Shown here: positions 26,066 through 35,730 of the stretch, one piece after another
Layout of the letters: each line of letters begins with the position of its first letter
Position numbering within the stretch: the first letter of the stretch is position 1
Assembly (NCBI GenBank): GCA_934463175.1
Contig: CAKSIW010000004.1
Coordinates: forward strand, 1 to 64,000
Length of the DNA stretch: 64,000 nt
From: an uncultured Clostridia bacterium
Lineage (GTDB): Bacteria; Bacillota; Clostridia; Monoglobales; Monoglobaceae
Direction: 5' to 3'
Notes under the pieces: model-generated
Told to the model about the DNA's origin: nothing
The model's input: only the letters and a program-made list of their open reading frames with translations
Database searches by the model: none
Translations under genes and position numbers: made by a program

Positions 26066-27136
26066 TTATACCTCCTTCAAAATTTCCTCGGTTTTCTCAA
26101 TCAGAGTCTGCATTTGCTCTTGTGTTCCGATTGTTATGCGGTTATATTCCGAAATTCTTTCTTTTTCAAAGTGTCTGACAAGGATTCCGCATTCACGCAG
26201 TCTGCGGTATAGCTCGCCGCCGCTGATTTTCGGGTGTGCGGCAAAAACAAAGTTTGCGGACGAGTCTGTCATGCGGAATCCGAGACGCATAAGCTCCGAT
26301 TTGGTATATTCTCGAACCTTTTCAATTTCCTTGCAGTTGGAGCGCATATATCCGCTGTCCTCCAGCGCACCGAGACCAGCCGCGGCGGTCATTCGGTTGA
26401 CGTTGTAGGGATTGGTGGAATTGCGGATAGTGTTAAGGTCGCAAATCAGCTCCGCACAGCCGATTCCGAAGCCGAGACGTGCACCTGCCATCGAGCGTGA
26501 TTTTGAAAAGGTCTGAACAACAAGCAGATTGTCATATTTTTGTGTGAGCGGAACGCAGCTCTCCGCGCCGAAATCCACATATGCCTCATCAATCACAACC
26601 ACGTTTTCGGGGTTGGAGATGACAATTTTTTCAATTTCCGCCGCCGAAAGGGTCAAGCCTGTCGGCGCGTTCGGATTTGCAATGAAAATTGTTTTTCCGA
26701 TTGACAAATAGTCCTCCGTGTTAATCGCGAAATTCTCCGCAAGCGGAATTTCGGTATACGGAACGCCGTTCAGCTTTGCAAAAACGGGATAAAATCCATA
26801 GGTTATATCGGGAAATGCCGCCGCGGTTTCTGAATCGCAGAAAGCGGTGAAAGCAAAGCTCAGAATTTCGTCCGATCCGTTTGCGGCAATGATATTTTCG
26901 CTTTTCACGCCAAACTCAGCCGCAGCCGCCGCGCGAAGTGCGCAGCTTTCGGGGTCGGGGTAAAGCTCCAGCTCCGCTGCCGCACGGTGCGCATATTCAA
27001 TTGCTTTCGGAGACGGCGGAAACGGTGATTCGTTTGTGTTCAGCTTGATATATTTCCTGCCCTTGGGCTGCTCGCCCGGGGTATACGGCACAAGACGGCT
27101 GTGCCTGCTGCTTAAAAATCTGCTCATTCCGTTCAC
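26066..27136 (-). CDS. hisC: Histidinol-phosphate aminotransferase
   Basis: A fold-type I PLP enzyme of 356 residues. It has the substrate-binding KLNTNESPFPPSP start, the VVIDEAYVDFG strand, and the PLP lysine in QTFSKSRSMAGARLG. It overlaps hisD by 4 bases and lies 2 bases from hisB. Confidence 0.95.
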   Translation of the reverse strand: MNGMSRFLSSRHSRLVPYTPGEQPKGRKYIKLNTNESPFPPSPKAIEYAHRAAAELELYPDPESCALRAAAAAEFGVKSENIIAANGSDEILSFAFTAFCDSETAAAFPDITYGFYPVFAKLNGVPYTEIPLAENFAINTEDYLSIGKTIFIANPNAPTGLTLSAAEIEKIVISNPENVVVIDEAYVDFGAESCVPLTQKYDNLLVVQTFSKSRSMAGARLGFGIGCAELICDLNTIRNSTNPYNVNRMTAAAGLGALEDSGYMRSNCKEIEKVREYTKSELMRLGFRMTDSSANFVFAAHPKISGGELYRRLRECGILVRHFEKERISEYNRITIGTQEQMQTLIEKTEEILKEV

Positions 27137-28407
27137 TCCTCAAATCTGATTCGCGCGCTCTTTGCGTGCGCGGTCAGTCCTTCCTTTTCCGCAAAATACG
27201 CAACATCTTCATATGCTCTTCCGAGAGCCTCGCGCGTGTAGTAGGTGTATTGTGTTTTCTTCACAAAATCATCAACCGACAGCGGGCTTGAAAATTTTGC
27301 AGTACCGCTTGTCGGCAGTGTGTGGTTTGCTCCCGAAAGATAGTCGCCCAGAGCCTCGGGGCAATTTTTTCCGAGAAACACCGACCCTGCATGGCGAACC
27401 GCGTCGAGATAGTCGAACGGGTTGTCCATGCAAAGCTCAAGATGTTCGGGGGCAAGCTCGTTTGAAGCCTCAACCGCCTCGCGCAGATTGTCTGTGATGA
27501 TGATTTTCCCGTTCGTGTCGATTGATTCGCGTGCAATTTCCGCGCGTGCAAGGCTCGGAATCTGCTTTTCAATTTCAAGCTGAACTTTTTTTGCAAGCTC
27601 CTCAGAATCGGTAATCAGAACAGCACTTGCCATTTTGTCATGCTCCGCCTGCGAGAGCAGGTCTGCTGCCGCATATGACGGGTTCACGGTGCTGTCGGCA
27701 ATAATCAGAATCTCGCTGGGTCCGGCAATCATATCAATTGAGACCTTGCCGTACACCTGACGCTTTGCCTCCGCAACATATGCGTTTCCCGGCCCGACAA
27801 TTTTGTCGACCTTCGGTATGCTTTCGGTGCCGAATGCCAGAGCGGCAATTGCCTGTGCACCGCCAACCTTGAATATTTTGTCAACGCCCGCAATTTTTGC
27901 CGCTGCAAGAATGACAGGGTTCACACCCCCGTCAGCAGACGGCGGTGTGACCATGACAACATCGCGGCAGCCTGCAATTTTTGCAGGGATTGCGTCCATC
28001 AGAACGGTTGACGGATATGCCGCCGTGCCGCCCGGAACATAAAGTCCTGCACGGTCAATCGGGATTATTTTCTGACCTGTCACAATTCCGCATTCGTCAT
28101 TGATGATGAATCCGCTCCGAACCTGCTTTTCGTGAAATTTTCGGATATTTGCCGCCGCACGGCGCAGAACATCAAGAAATCTCGGCTCAACCGCAGATAT
28201 TGCATCGCTCTGCTCCTCTTCGGTCACCAAAAGCGAGTCAAGCTCTGCTCCGTCAAACTTTCTGCAATATTCCAAAAGCGCACGGTCGCCGTTTTGTTTC
28301 ACGTTTTCCAGAATTTCCGATACAACGTTTTCAATGTCGGCACGCGCAGTCTCCCGTGCAAAAAATGCGTCCTTTTCAATTTCGCCGTATTTTATAATTT
28401 TAATCAT
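27133..28407 (-). CDS. hisD: Histidinol dehydrogenase
   Basis: A zinc-dependent, NAD-linked enzyme catalysing the last two steps. The ~424-residue protein has SQAEHDKMA and SGANHTLPT (zinc and substrate histidines), the catalytic Glu-His in LAPEHLEL, and the PGTAAYPSTVLM loop. ATG 28407 follows GGAGG 6 bases upstream, so the longer in-frame N-terminus is not used. It starts one base after the hisG stop. Confidence 0.96.
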   Translation of the reverse strand: MIKIIKYGEIEKDAFFARETARADIENVVSEILENVKQNGDRALLEYCRKFDGAELDSLLVTEEEQSDAISAVEPRFLDVLRRAAANIRKFHEKQVRSGFIINDECGIVTGQKIIPIDRAGLYVPGGTAAYPSTVLMDAIPAKIAGCRDVVMVTPPSADGGVNPVILAAAKIAGVDKIFKVGGAQAIAALAFGTESIPKVDKIVGPGNAYVAEAKRQVYGKVSIDMIAGPSEILIIADSTVNPSYAAADLLSQAEHDKMASAVLITDSEELAKKVQLEIEKQIPSLARAEIARESIDTNGKIIITDNLREAVEASNELAPEHLELCMDNPFDYLDAVRHAGSVFLGKNCPEALGDYLSGANHTLPTSGTAKFSSPLSVDDFVKKTQYTYYTREALGRAYEDVAYFAEKEGLTAHAKSARIRFEE

Positions 28408-28408
28408 T

Positions 28409-29047
28409 TTACGCCTCCGTAAGCCTGCGCAGAGACTGCGCAATTTTTTCGATTTCGCCGCCCGCAAATTTGAAGCTTGCTTTGTTTGAAATCAGTCTCG
28501 CACTGATGTCAACAATGCTTTCGACAACCTCAAGGTTGTTTTCCCTGAGCGTTGTTCCCGTCTCGACAATGTCAACAATGACGTCCGAAAGTCCGAGCAG
28601 CGGAGCAATTTCGATTGAACCGTTGAGATGAATGATGTCAATGTCTCTGCCCTGCTCCGCATAGAATTGCTTTGCAATGCGCGAAAACTTTGTTGCAACA
28701 CGGAGCGTTCTCTGCCTGTTGTCAAAAAAGCCCTTTTTTGCGGCAACCGCCATGCGGCATTTTCCGATTCCGAGATTCAGCAGCTCATATACGTCGGGTT
28801 CATATTCAAGCAGAATGTCCTTTCCGGCAACGCCTATGTCAGCCGCGCCGCGTTCGACATATATTGCAACATCGGACGGCTTGACCCAGAAATATCTCAC
28901 ACCGAGAGAGGTGTTTTCAAACACAAGCTTTCGGCTTTCGCTGAGAATTTCGGGACATTCATAGCCCGATTCGGCAAACATTTTATAGACCTTCTCGCCC
29001 AGCCTGCCCTTGGGCAATGCAATGTTAAGCATTTTATCCAATTTCAT
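28409..29047 (-). CDS. hisG: ATP phosphoribosyltransferase, short form
   Basis: The first enzyme of histidine synthesis. The ~212-residue length marks the short form, which lacks the C-terminal regulatory domain and needs HisZ. It has the start NIALPKGRLGEKVYKMFAES and the loop DIVETGTTLRENNLEVV. ATG 29047 follows GGGAGG and overlaps the 3' end of hisZ, so the two subunits are translationally coupled. Confidence 0.95.
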   Translation of the reverse strand: MKLDKMLNIALPKGRLGEKVYKMFAESGYECPEILSESRKLVFENTSLGVRYFWVKPSDVAIYVERGAADIGVAGKDILLEYEPDVYELLNLGIGKCRMAVAAKKGFFDNRQRTLRVATKFSRIAKQFYAEQGRDIDIIHLNGSIEIAPLLGLSDVIVDIVETGTTLRENNLEVVESIVDISARLISNKASFKFAGGEIEKIAQSLRRLTEA

Positions 29048-30149
29048 CAAGCCTCCCGTTTTGATATTTCAAGACCCGTCTGCAACGGAGCTTTTCGGGC
29101 AGAGCGTGCTGAACGGAAACATCTGCACCCTCTGCGCGGAGCCGCTGTGCCGCCGCAAAAATTTCTTTGGCGTCTGTGCTTTCTCCGCAGAGCAGAACCG
29201 TGTCAACGTCAAAGCCGCAGTCCGTCTCCGTTCTGTCCAGCATGTCGAGATATACGGCAAAACCGATTGCGCCGGCCTTTTTATTCATTTTTTTCATCAG
29301 AATGTCATATTGTCCGCCCGAGAGAATGCCTGTCGGAATGCCGTTTATGAATCCGCGGAAAACAATTCCGTTGTAGTAGTTCGTGTCGTGAATGACCGAA
29401 AAATCAATGCGAAGCCTGTCGGAGAGACCACATGACGAGAGGTTTTCAAAAAGCCCGGAGAGACAGCGCACGTCATTTTCCGCGGCTGTGCCGTGCATAA
29501 GCTCCGAGAGACGCGGCAGAACCTCGGCGGCAGTGCCCGAAAGCTCCGCAAGTCCGCAGATGCGCGCCGCTGCCGCATCGTCGGTGTTTTCACTGCGGCA
29601 TATGGTGCGGATTTCGCATGCGTTCTTTTCTGAAACGCACTTAATGATTCTGCGCTTTGTCTCCTCCGTGACACCGAGCAGGTCTGTTGCCGCAGAGACA
29701 ATGCCCATGTGAGAAATATCGAGAATGTAGTCCTCTGAAATGCAGCTGAGACTTTCGGCTGCAAGAGCAACGACCTCACATATGCAAAGGTCGTCAATGC
29801 TTCCGATGCATTCAAGACCTGTCTGCATGATTTCGCGGAAGGAACGCGAATTTTTTGACACACGGTATACGTTTTCGTCATAGTATACCTTTTTCACATA
29901 TCCGCAGACATCGCCGCTGTTTTTGATAATCGACAGTGTCACGTCGGGCTTAAGAGCAAGCAGCCGCCCGTCCGTGTCGGTGAAGGTGATGACATTGTCC
30001 GACACCAAAAAATCCTTGTTGCGTGCGTAAAGGTCATATTCTTCAAACTTGCTCATTCTGTATGGCTCATATCCGTATTTGCGGTAGAGTCTCCGCAAAG
30101 CCAGCACAGCCTTTTCTTCATTTCGGAGCACCGAATCGTCAATTTTCAT
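29034..30149 (-). CDS. hisZ: ATP phosphoribosyltransferase regulatory subunit
   Basis: A histidyl-tRNA synthetase paralogue of 371 residues that forms the octameric enzyme with short HisG and mediates feedback inhibition. It keeps the class II core with the Glu-rich YGYEPYRMSKFEEYDLY motif region and LALKPDVTLSI (motif 2), but lacks the C-terminal anticodon-binding domain. It is the first gene of the operon, 30 bases from the predicted transcription start. Confidence 0.93.
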   Translation of the reverse strand: MKIDDSVLRNEEKAVLALRRLYRKYGYEPYRMSKFEEYDLYARNKDFLVSDNVITFTDTDGRLLALKPDVTLSIIKNSGDVCGYVKKVYYDENVYRVSKNSRSFREIMQTGLECIGSIDDLCICEVVALAAESLSCISEDYILDISHMGIVSAATDLLGVTEETKRRIIKCVSEKNACEIRTICRSENTDDAAAARICGLAELSGTAAEVLPRLSELMHGTAAENDVRCLSGLFENLSSCGLSDRLRIDFSVIHDTNYYNGIVFRGFINGIPTGILSGGQYDILMKKMNKKAGAIGFAVYLDMLDRTETDCGFDVDTVLLCGESTDAKEIFAAAQRLRAEGADVSVQHALPEKLRCRRVLKYQNGRLDEIG

Positions 30150-30185
30150 ATGCGCGTCCTCCCGTAGTTTTAATTTTACTTTAAC

Positions 30186-30214
30186 AGTTTACCACATTAA
30201 AGCGATAAAGTCAA
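30186..30214 (-). promoter_or_regulatory. Promoter of the his operon
   Basis: On the minus strand: TTGACT (30209-30214), a 17-base spacer and TAAACT (30186-30191). The leader is only about 30 bases, too short for a T-box or a His-codon attenuator. Confidence 0.75.
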
Positions 30215-30239
30215 TAGAGTATGAAAAATTTTTTTTGGG

Positions 30240-30442
30240 ACAGTAAAGCATTTTTTACTGCTGAAAGCGTTTTTGAAAGGAGGTGCGGCTGCCCTTGCTA
30301 TGAGGAAAGCCGCACCTTGCGGCAATCGGCACCGCAGGGGGGGCTCAGGAGGGAGAAAATGCGGCTCAGAAGAAACTGTTATCCGCATAAACTTATATAA
30401 TGAAAAAAGGAAAACAGCTGAAAAGAGTTGTTTTCCTTTTTT
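30240..30442. terminator. Hairpin-rich region with a bidirectional terminator
   Basis: The 358 bases between hisZ and the MATE gene contain CAGTAAA/TTTACTG near 30241, a 9-pair GGTGCGGCT/AGCCGCACC stem near 30283, and a strong terminator with arms 30403-30416 and 30429-30442 ending in T and A runs. The last one fits the end of the MATE transcript. No gene is supported here. Confidence 0.7.
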
Positions 30443-30507
30443 TAAAATATGAGTAAACACATGAGCCTGTTAAGCGTAAAGCACTGACGGCGTACGGGGG
30501 AAATGCT

Positions 30508-31842
30508 TCATAAAGCATTGTCAGCATCGGGCAGTGAGGCTGTGTATTTTTTAATGAGTGCTGCGGCACAGAACATAACCGTCAGTTCTGTAATCGGCAT
30601 GGCAAGCCATAAGGAATCCGCGCCGGCTGCCGCAGGCAGAATTAAAATTAAAATTCCGCTTATGACAAGTCCTCTTGCCACTGACACGACAAATGCCGCT
30701 TTCGGCTTCATAATTGCCTGAAAATAGTAGGCGGAGAAAATGTTAAACGGCAGCAGCAGAAACGAAAGCGCATATGTTCGGATAATCGGCGGTGCAATGC
30801 TTAATATCTTCTCTGTCGGATTCATAAAAATGCGTATATACAGATTCGGACAGGTCATGCTGAGCGCAGTCCAGAATATTCCGAAAAACGCTGTTGTTAT
30901 CAGTGCAAGACGAAGAGCTTCTTTAATTCTCTCTCCGTTTTTTGCTCCGCAGTTTGTGGAGATTATAGGCTGAGCCGCCTGACCCACGCTGTATGCACAG
31001 CACTGAACAAAGGTGCTGACCTGAATAACCGGACCGTAGACCGCCAGTGCGTCAGCACCGAGATACTCCATAATCTGCCTGTTGAAAAGCACCGTGAGAA
31101 TGCCCATTGCAACATCAATGAAGAAGGTGGAAAAGCCCATGACGGAAATCTCGCGAAGCTTGACGGTCAGCCTTTTCGGTCTAATCAGGCGGAGTGTATT
31201 TTTACGGCTTGCAAAGTGTGTAAGCATAACGGCAAAGGATATAGCAGAGCCTATGGCTGTTGCGAGTCCTGCGCCGTATATACCCATATTGCAGGAAAAA
31301 ACAAAGAAGTAATCGCCGCAAACGTTGAAAGCACCTCCCGACAGCACGCCCAGGGTTGCAAGCCCGGGGTTTTTGTCATTTCTCAAAAATGCCGCAAGCA
31401 TCTGATTGAACAGGAACAGCGGAAACACCCGTTTGATGGGGCGCATATATTCATGAGCCAATGCAAGTAGTGATTCATCTGCGCCGAAAAATGAAAGGAC
31501 GGGACGTTCAAAAGCCAGCACTCCCACCCACGATATGAGGGAAAGGACAACAGAGCCTGTGACCGCTGCCGTAAAATATTGATTTTCGCAGCCGTTTTCG
31601 CTGCCGCCGCGTTTGGCACTGAAGATGACACTGCCGCCGATGCCCTTCAAAAGACCGAGACTGTATATGATATTCCACACGGGAGCGACAACCGCAAGGG
31701 CAGCCGTTCCCTCGGGACCGTGATACTGTCCGACCATTGCCGTATCCACAATGGAGTAGACAGATGTGATCATGGCACTGGCGAAAGCGGCAGCCAGATA
31801 TTTGAAATACATTGACTTGATTTTACCGTTCAGAAAATCCAC
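30508..31842 (-). CDS. MATE family efflux transporter
   Basis: A 444-residue, 12-segment cation-coupled exporter. It starts GTG 31842 (MDFLNGKIKSMYFKYL) behind GAGGAA, with the family N-terminal segment YSIVDTAMVGQYHGPEG. It resembles the DinF/NorM-like drug/Na+ antiporters of Bacillota. A transcription terminator sits in its leader, so expression is probably controlled by readthrough. The frame stays open upstream into the leader. Confidence 0.88.
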   Translation of the reverse strand: MDFLNGKIKSMYFKYLAAAFASAMITSVYSIVDTAMVGQYHGPEGTAALAVVAPVWNIIYSLGLLKGIGGSVIFSAKRGGSENGCENQYFTAAVTGSVVLSLISWVGVLAFERPVLSFFGADESLLALAHEYMRPIKRVFPLFLFNQMLAAFLRNDKNPGLATLGVLSGGAFNVCGDYFFVFSCNMGIYGAGLATAIGSAISFAVMLTHFASRKNTLRLIRPKRLTVKLREISVMGFSTFFIDVAMGILTVLFNRQIMEYLGADALAVYGPVIQVSTFVQCCAYSVGQAAQPIISTNCGAKNGERIKEALRLALITTAFFGIFWTALSMTCPNLYIRIFMNPTEKILSIAPPIIRTYALSFLLLPFNIFSAYYFQAIMKPKAAFVVSVARGLVISGILILILPAAAGADSLWLAMPITELTVMFCAAALIKKYTASLPDADNAL

Positions 31843-31914
31843 GGTTATTCCTCTTTTGCGTATTCGGGTCTCGCAGGCTGTCCGCGTCTGACTTAACCGG
31901 CGTAAATCAGGCTG

Positions 31915-31964
31915 TAAAAAAGCCGGACAAGGAACAGACATCTCAGTCTGCGCCTTATCCGGCT
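31915..31964 (-). terminator. Attenuator-type terminator in the MATE leader
   Basis: On the minus strand the arms AGCCGGATAAGG (31964-31953) and CCTTGTCCGGCT (31932-31921) have one mismatch and enclose a nested CAGAC/GTCTG hairpin. A run of six T follows. It lies between the promoter and the start codon, so most transcripts should stop here unless readthrough is induced. An ATG inside the loop (near 31941) is in frame with the transporter. Confidence 0.75.
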
Positions 31965-32005
31965 GTTGTTTCTCTGAACAACCCGCCCTCCGAGCGATTA
32001 TTGCT

Positions 32006-32034
32006 ATAATATCAGAAACATATGCAAATGTCAA
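32006..32034 (-). promoter_or_regulatory. Promoter of the MATE gene
   Basis: On the minus strand: TTGACA (32029-32034), a 17-base spacer and TATTAT (32006-32011). It gives a leader of about 155 bases containing the attenuator. Confidence 0.75.
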
Positions 32035-32072
32035 TAGCATTGCGGAATTTAATCAAAAAATTTGCAAAAAAG

Positions 32073-34004
32073 CTATTCCAATTCAAACGCACCCGTATAC
32101 AGCTGATAGTATTTTCCCTTTTCGGCAATAAGCTGTTCGTGGTTTCCGCGTTCAATGATTCTTCCCTGCTCCAGAACGAGGATAACATCGGCGTTCTGAA
32201 TCGTTGAAAGCCTGTGTGCAATCACAAACACGGTTCTTCCCTTCATCAGAGAATCCATGCCGTCCTGAACGATTTTTTCGGTTCTTGTGTCAATGCTTGA
32301 CGTTGCCTCGTCAAGAATCATCACGGGCGGGTCTGCAACGGCGGCACGTGCAATTGAAATCAGCTGCCGCTGTCCCTGCGACAGTCCTGCGCCGCCGTCA
32401 CGTAAAACGGTGTCATAGCCGTCGGGCAGCATTCTGATGAAGCCGTCCGCATTTGCAAGACGCGCTGCGGCAAACACCTCTTCATCGGTCGCGTCAAGCT
32501 TTCCGTAGCGTATGTTCTCCATCACTGTTCCCGTGAACAGATTTGTGTCCTGAAGAACCATGCCGAGAGACCGTCTGAGATCCTCTTTTTTAATTTTGTT
32601 AATGTTGATTCCGTCATAGCGGATTTTTCCGTCCGCAATGTCGTAAAATCGGTTAATCAGATTGGTTATTGTTGTTTTTCCTGCTCCCGTTGCACCGACA
32701 AACGCAATCTTCTGACCCGGCTCGGCATATATCGAGACATCGTGAAGCACAATCTTTTCATCGGTATATCCGAAATCAACCTCAGTCAGCCGAACATCGC
32801 CCGCAAGAGGAGTGTAGGTCACACTGCCGTCAGCCGAGTGGGGGTGCTTCCATGCCCAAAGCCCCGTGCGTTCTTTGGTCTCACATATCCCGCCGCCGCG
32901 CATTTCGGCATTCACAAGCGTAACATAGCCGCTGTCCTGCTCGGGTTCTTCGTCAATCAGTTCAAAAATACGTTCCGCACCTGCAAGTGCCATAATAACC
33001 GCGTTGAGCTGCTGTGCGATCTGACTGAGCGGCATGGTGAAGCTCTTGCTGAGCTGAAGGAATGCCGCAATCGTGCCGACAGTGATTCCGCCTGCTGCCA
33101 CGCCGCTTCCCAGTGCAACATTCGGAACGCCGGCAATTGTCAGCGCGCCTCCGATCATCGCAAGCAGAACATACTGCAAATGACCCATGTTGCCCATGAT
33201 CGGCATTAGAATATTTGCATATATATTCGCCTTGGTCGCGTTGCTGCAAAGCTCACCGTTCAGCGCGTCAAAATCAGCCTTTGCTTTGTCCTCATGGCAG
33301 AACACCTTGACAACCTTCTGCCCGTTGATCATTTCCTCAATGAAGCCGTTAACCTCACCGAGGGACTTCTGCTGTTTTATGAAATATTTTGCGCTGCCGC
33401 CTGTCACTGTCTTGCTGACCCTCATCATAATGACGAGTACTGCAAAAACAACAAGGGTGAGCGGTATGCTTGTTGTTATCATTGCAAAGAACACCGAAAT
33501 AATTGTGAACAGAGACGAAAAACCCTGCGGAAGGCTCTGCGCAATCATCTGACGCAGAGTGTCGGTGTCGTTGGTATATCGGCTCATGATGTCGCCGTGC
33601 GAATGAGTGTCGAAATATTTAATCGGCAGCTTTTGCATATGCGAAAACATTTTGTCGCGGATTTCCTTCAGGACGCCCTGCGCAACCGTAACCATGATTC
33701 TGTTATATAAATATATTGAAACAATTCCGGCGAGATATATCCCCGCCATTTTCGCAATTGCACCCAAAAGCGGCATGAAATCGGGACTGCTTTGCGTCAG
33801 CATGGGGGTTATATAATCGTCAATAACGCTCTGAATGAACAGTGAGCCGTACACTCCCGCAAGAGCGTTGATGATTATGAACACAAGCACCGCAAGGAAA
33901 TGCAGCTTATAGTCGCGGAATATGATTGAAAGCAGACGTTTTGCCGTTCTTGCGCCGTCCTTCGGACCTCTGCCCGTGAATCCCTTTCCTCTGTTAACAT
34001 TCAT
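32073..34004 (-). CDS. Heterodimeric ABC exporter, subunit with the canonical catalytic Glu
   Basis: A ~643-residue half-transporter. Six membrane segments occupy ~40-330. An insertion between the membrane domain and the ATPase (~360-400) is typical of BmrD-like subunits. The ATPase has Walker A GATGAGKTT, signature LSQGQRQL (a variant of LSGGQ) and Walker B MILDEATSSID with the catalytic Glu. It pairs with the upstream subunit, whose stop overlaps this start by 11 bases, and both follow a MarR repressor gene. A multidrug or peptide exporter role is likely. ATG 34004 follows GGGAGGAG. Confidence 0.9.
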   Translation of the reverse strand: MNVNRGKGFTGRGPKDGARTAKRLLSIIFRDYKLHFLAVLVFIIINALAGVYGSLFIQSVIDDYITPMLTQSSPDFMPLLGAIAKMAGIYLAGIVSIYLYNRIMVTVAQGVLKEIRDKMFSHMQKLPIKYFDTHSHGDIMSRYTNDTDTLRQMIAQSLPQGFSSLFTIISVFFAMITTSIPLTLVVFAVLVIMMRVSKTVTGGSAKYFIKQQKSLGEVNGFIEEMINGQKVVKVFCHEDKAKADFDALNGELCSNATKANIYANILMPIMGNMGHLQYVLLAMIGGALTIAGVPNVALGSGVAAGGITVGTIAAFLQLSKSFTMPLSQIAQQLNAVIMALAGAERIFELIDEEPEQDSGYVTLVNAEMRGGGICETKERTGLWAWKHPHSADGSVTYTPLAGDVRLTEVDFGYTDEKIVLHDVSIYAEPGQKIAFVGATGAGKTTITNLINRFYDIADGKIRYDGININKIKKEDLRRSLGMVLQDTNLFTGTVMENIRYGKLDATDEEVFAAARLANADGFIRMLPDGYDTVLRDGGAGLSQGQRQLISIARAAVADPPVMILDEATSSIDTRTEKIVQDGMDSLMKGRTVFVIAHRLSTIQNADVILVLEQGRIIERGNHEQLIAEKGKYYQLYTGAFELE

Positions 34005-35730
34005 CGCTTTCTCCTCCCTTCTGCTGTGAGAAATAAACCTCTCGATATATCGCATTGCTCTTCAGAAGCTCCTCATGCGTGCCGAAGGCGTCAACTCTGC
34101 CGTCGTCCAGCACGATGATTCGGTCGGCATTTTCAACCGAGGCAACTCTCTGAGCAATGATGATTTTTGTTGTGTCGGGGATTTCCTCGGCAAATGCCCG
34201 TCTTATCAGGCGGTCGGTCTTTGTGTCAACCGCACTTGTCGAGTCGTCCAGAATCAGAATTTTCGGATTCTTCAGCAGCGCACGCGCAATGCACAGCCTC
34301 TGACGCTGACCGCCCGAAACATTCGCGCCGCCCTGCTCAATATACGTGTCATAGCCGTCGGGAAAGCTTCTTATAAATTCGTCTGCCTGTGCAAGAGTGC
34401 ATGCGTGTATCATCTCATCATCCGAGGCGTTTTCGTTGCCCCAGCGCAGGTTTTCCTTTATCGTACCCGAAAACAGCTGATTTTTCTGAAGAACCATTGC
34501 AACGCTGTCACGCAGCGCGCGGAGGCTGTATTCACGGACATCGCGTCCGCCGACCGTCAGCTTTCCGTCCGTGACATCATAAAGTCTCGGAATGAGTTGA
34601 ACAAGGGTGGTTTTTGCACTGCCGGTGCCGCCGATGATTCCGATTGTCTCACCCGATTTGATGTCAAGGCTGATGTTTCTGAGACATAGGTTATCCATGC
34701 TGCCTGAATAGCTGAAGCTGACATTTTCAAAGCTCACCGAGCCGTCCGCAAGCTCGCCGATTCCCTCCGCACCGTCCGTGAGGTCGCTTTTTTCGTCAAG
34801 AACCTCAACAATTCTTTCAGCCGAGGCTCTTGAAATCGTAATCATGACAAACACCATCGAAAAGCCCATGAGACTCATCAGAATCTGCATTGCATATGTC
34901 ACAAGGCTGATGAGATCGCCGTCTGTCATTGAACCGCCGACAATCGCGTGCGCCCCGAACCATGAAATCAGCAGCATACAGGAATACATTGAAAACTGCA
35001 TGAGCGGTGAGTTGAAGGCGAGAATTTTTTCGGCACGGCTGAAGCTGCGGTATATGTCCTCGGAAACACTCTCAAACTTTTTTTCTTCAAAATCCTCCCT
35101 GACAAACGATTTGACAACGCGGATTCCGTGCAGATTTTCTCGCACAACGCGGTTCAGCTTGTCATAGGTTCTGAAAACGCGTTCAAAAATCGGGTGAGCG
35201 TTTTTGATTATCACATAAAGCCCGATTGCCAGAATCGGCACAACTGCCAAAAACACAAGAGATATGCCGTGGTTGACATAGAACGCCATGGCAAGCGAAA
35301 ATGCGAGCATAACGGGACAGCGGACCGCAACGCGGATTATCATCTGATAGGAATTTTGCAGATTGGTGACGTCGGTTGTGAGTCTTGTGACAAGGCTTGC
35401 CGCCGAAAAGCGGTCAATGTTTGTGAATGAAAAATCCTGAATCGACCAAAACATTTTTTCCCGCAGATTCTTTGCAAAGCCCGATGACGCAATTGCGGCA
35501 TATCTTCCCGACATTGCACCGCAGAACATGGACAGCACAACAAGCAGAATCAGAATGCCGCTTGCGGCAAGGGTATACCGCATATCGCTTTTGCGTATGC
35601 CGAAATCAATGATTTTTCCCATAACAAACGGAATCATAACCTCAAGAATAACCTCGCCCGTGACAAAAACAGGCGCAAGAATTGACGGCTTTTTATATTC
35701 GCCGATGCATTGTGAAAGCTTTTTAATCAT
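33994..35730 (-). CDS. Heterodimeric ABC exporter, subunit with a degenerate site
   Basis: A 578-residue half-transporter, six membrane segments then an ATPase. Walker A is GGTGSAKTT and the signature VSGGQRQRL is canonical, but Walker B reads LILDDSTSAVD, with Asp in place of the catalytic Glu. Together with the partner's LSQGQ signature this gives one active and one degenerate ATP site, the hallmark of BmrCD/TM287-288-type heterodimers. It overlaps the MarR gene by 4 bases. Confidence 0.92.
   Translation of the reverse strand: MIKKLSQCIGEYKKPSILAPVFVTGEVILEVMIPFVMGKIIDFGIRKSDMRYTLAASGILILLVVLSMFCGAMSGRYAAIASSGFAKNLREKMFWSIQDFSFTNIDRFSAASLVTRLTTDVTNLQNSYQMIIRVAVRCPVMLAFSLAMAFYVNHGISLVFLAVVPILAIGLYVIIKNAHPIFERVFRTYDKLNRVVRENLHGIRVVKSFVREDFEEKKFESVSEDIYRSFSRAEKILAFNSPLMQFSMYSCMLLISWFGAHAIVGGSMTDGDLISLVTYAMQILMSLMGFSMVFVMITISRASAERIVEVLDEKSDLTDGAEGIGELADGSVSFENVSFSYSGSMDNLCLRNISLDIKSGETIGIIGGTGSAKTTLVQLIPRLYDVTDGKLTVGGRDVREYSLRALRDSVAMVLQKNQLFSGTIKENLRWGNENASDDEMIHACTLAQADEFIRSFPDGYDTYIEQGGANVSGGQRQRLCIARALLKNPKILILDDSTSAVDTKTDRLIRRAFAEEIPDTTKIIIAQRVASVENADRIIVLDDGRVDAFGTHEELLKSNAIYREVYFSQQKGGESDEC

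Noticed and set aside
30197..30460. An 87-codon minus-strand frame between hisZ and the MATE gene
   Set aside because: It reads through the terminator and the GC-rich hairpins and has no credible start.
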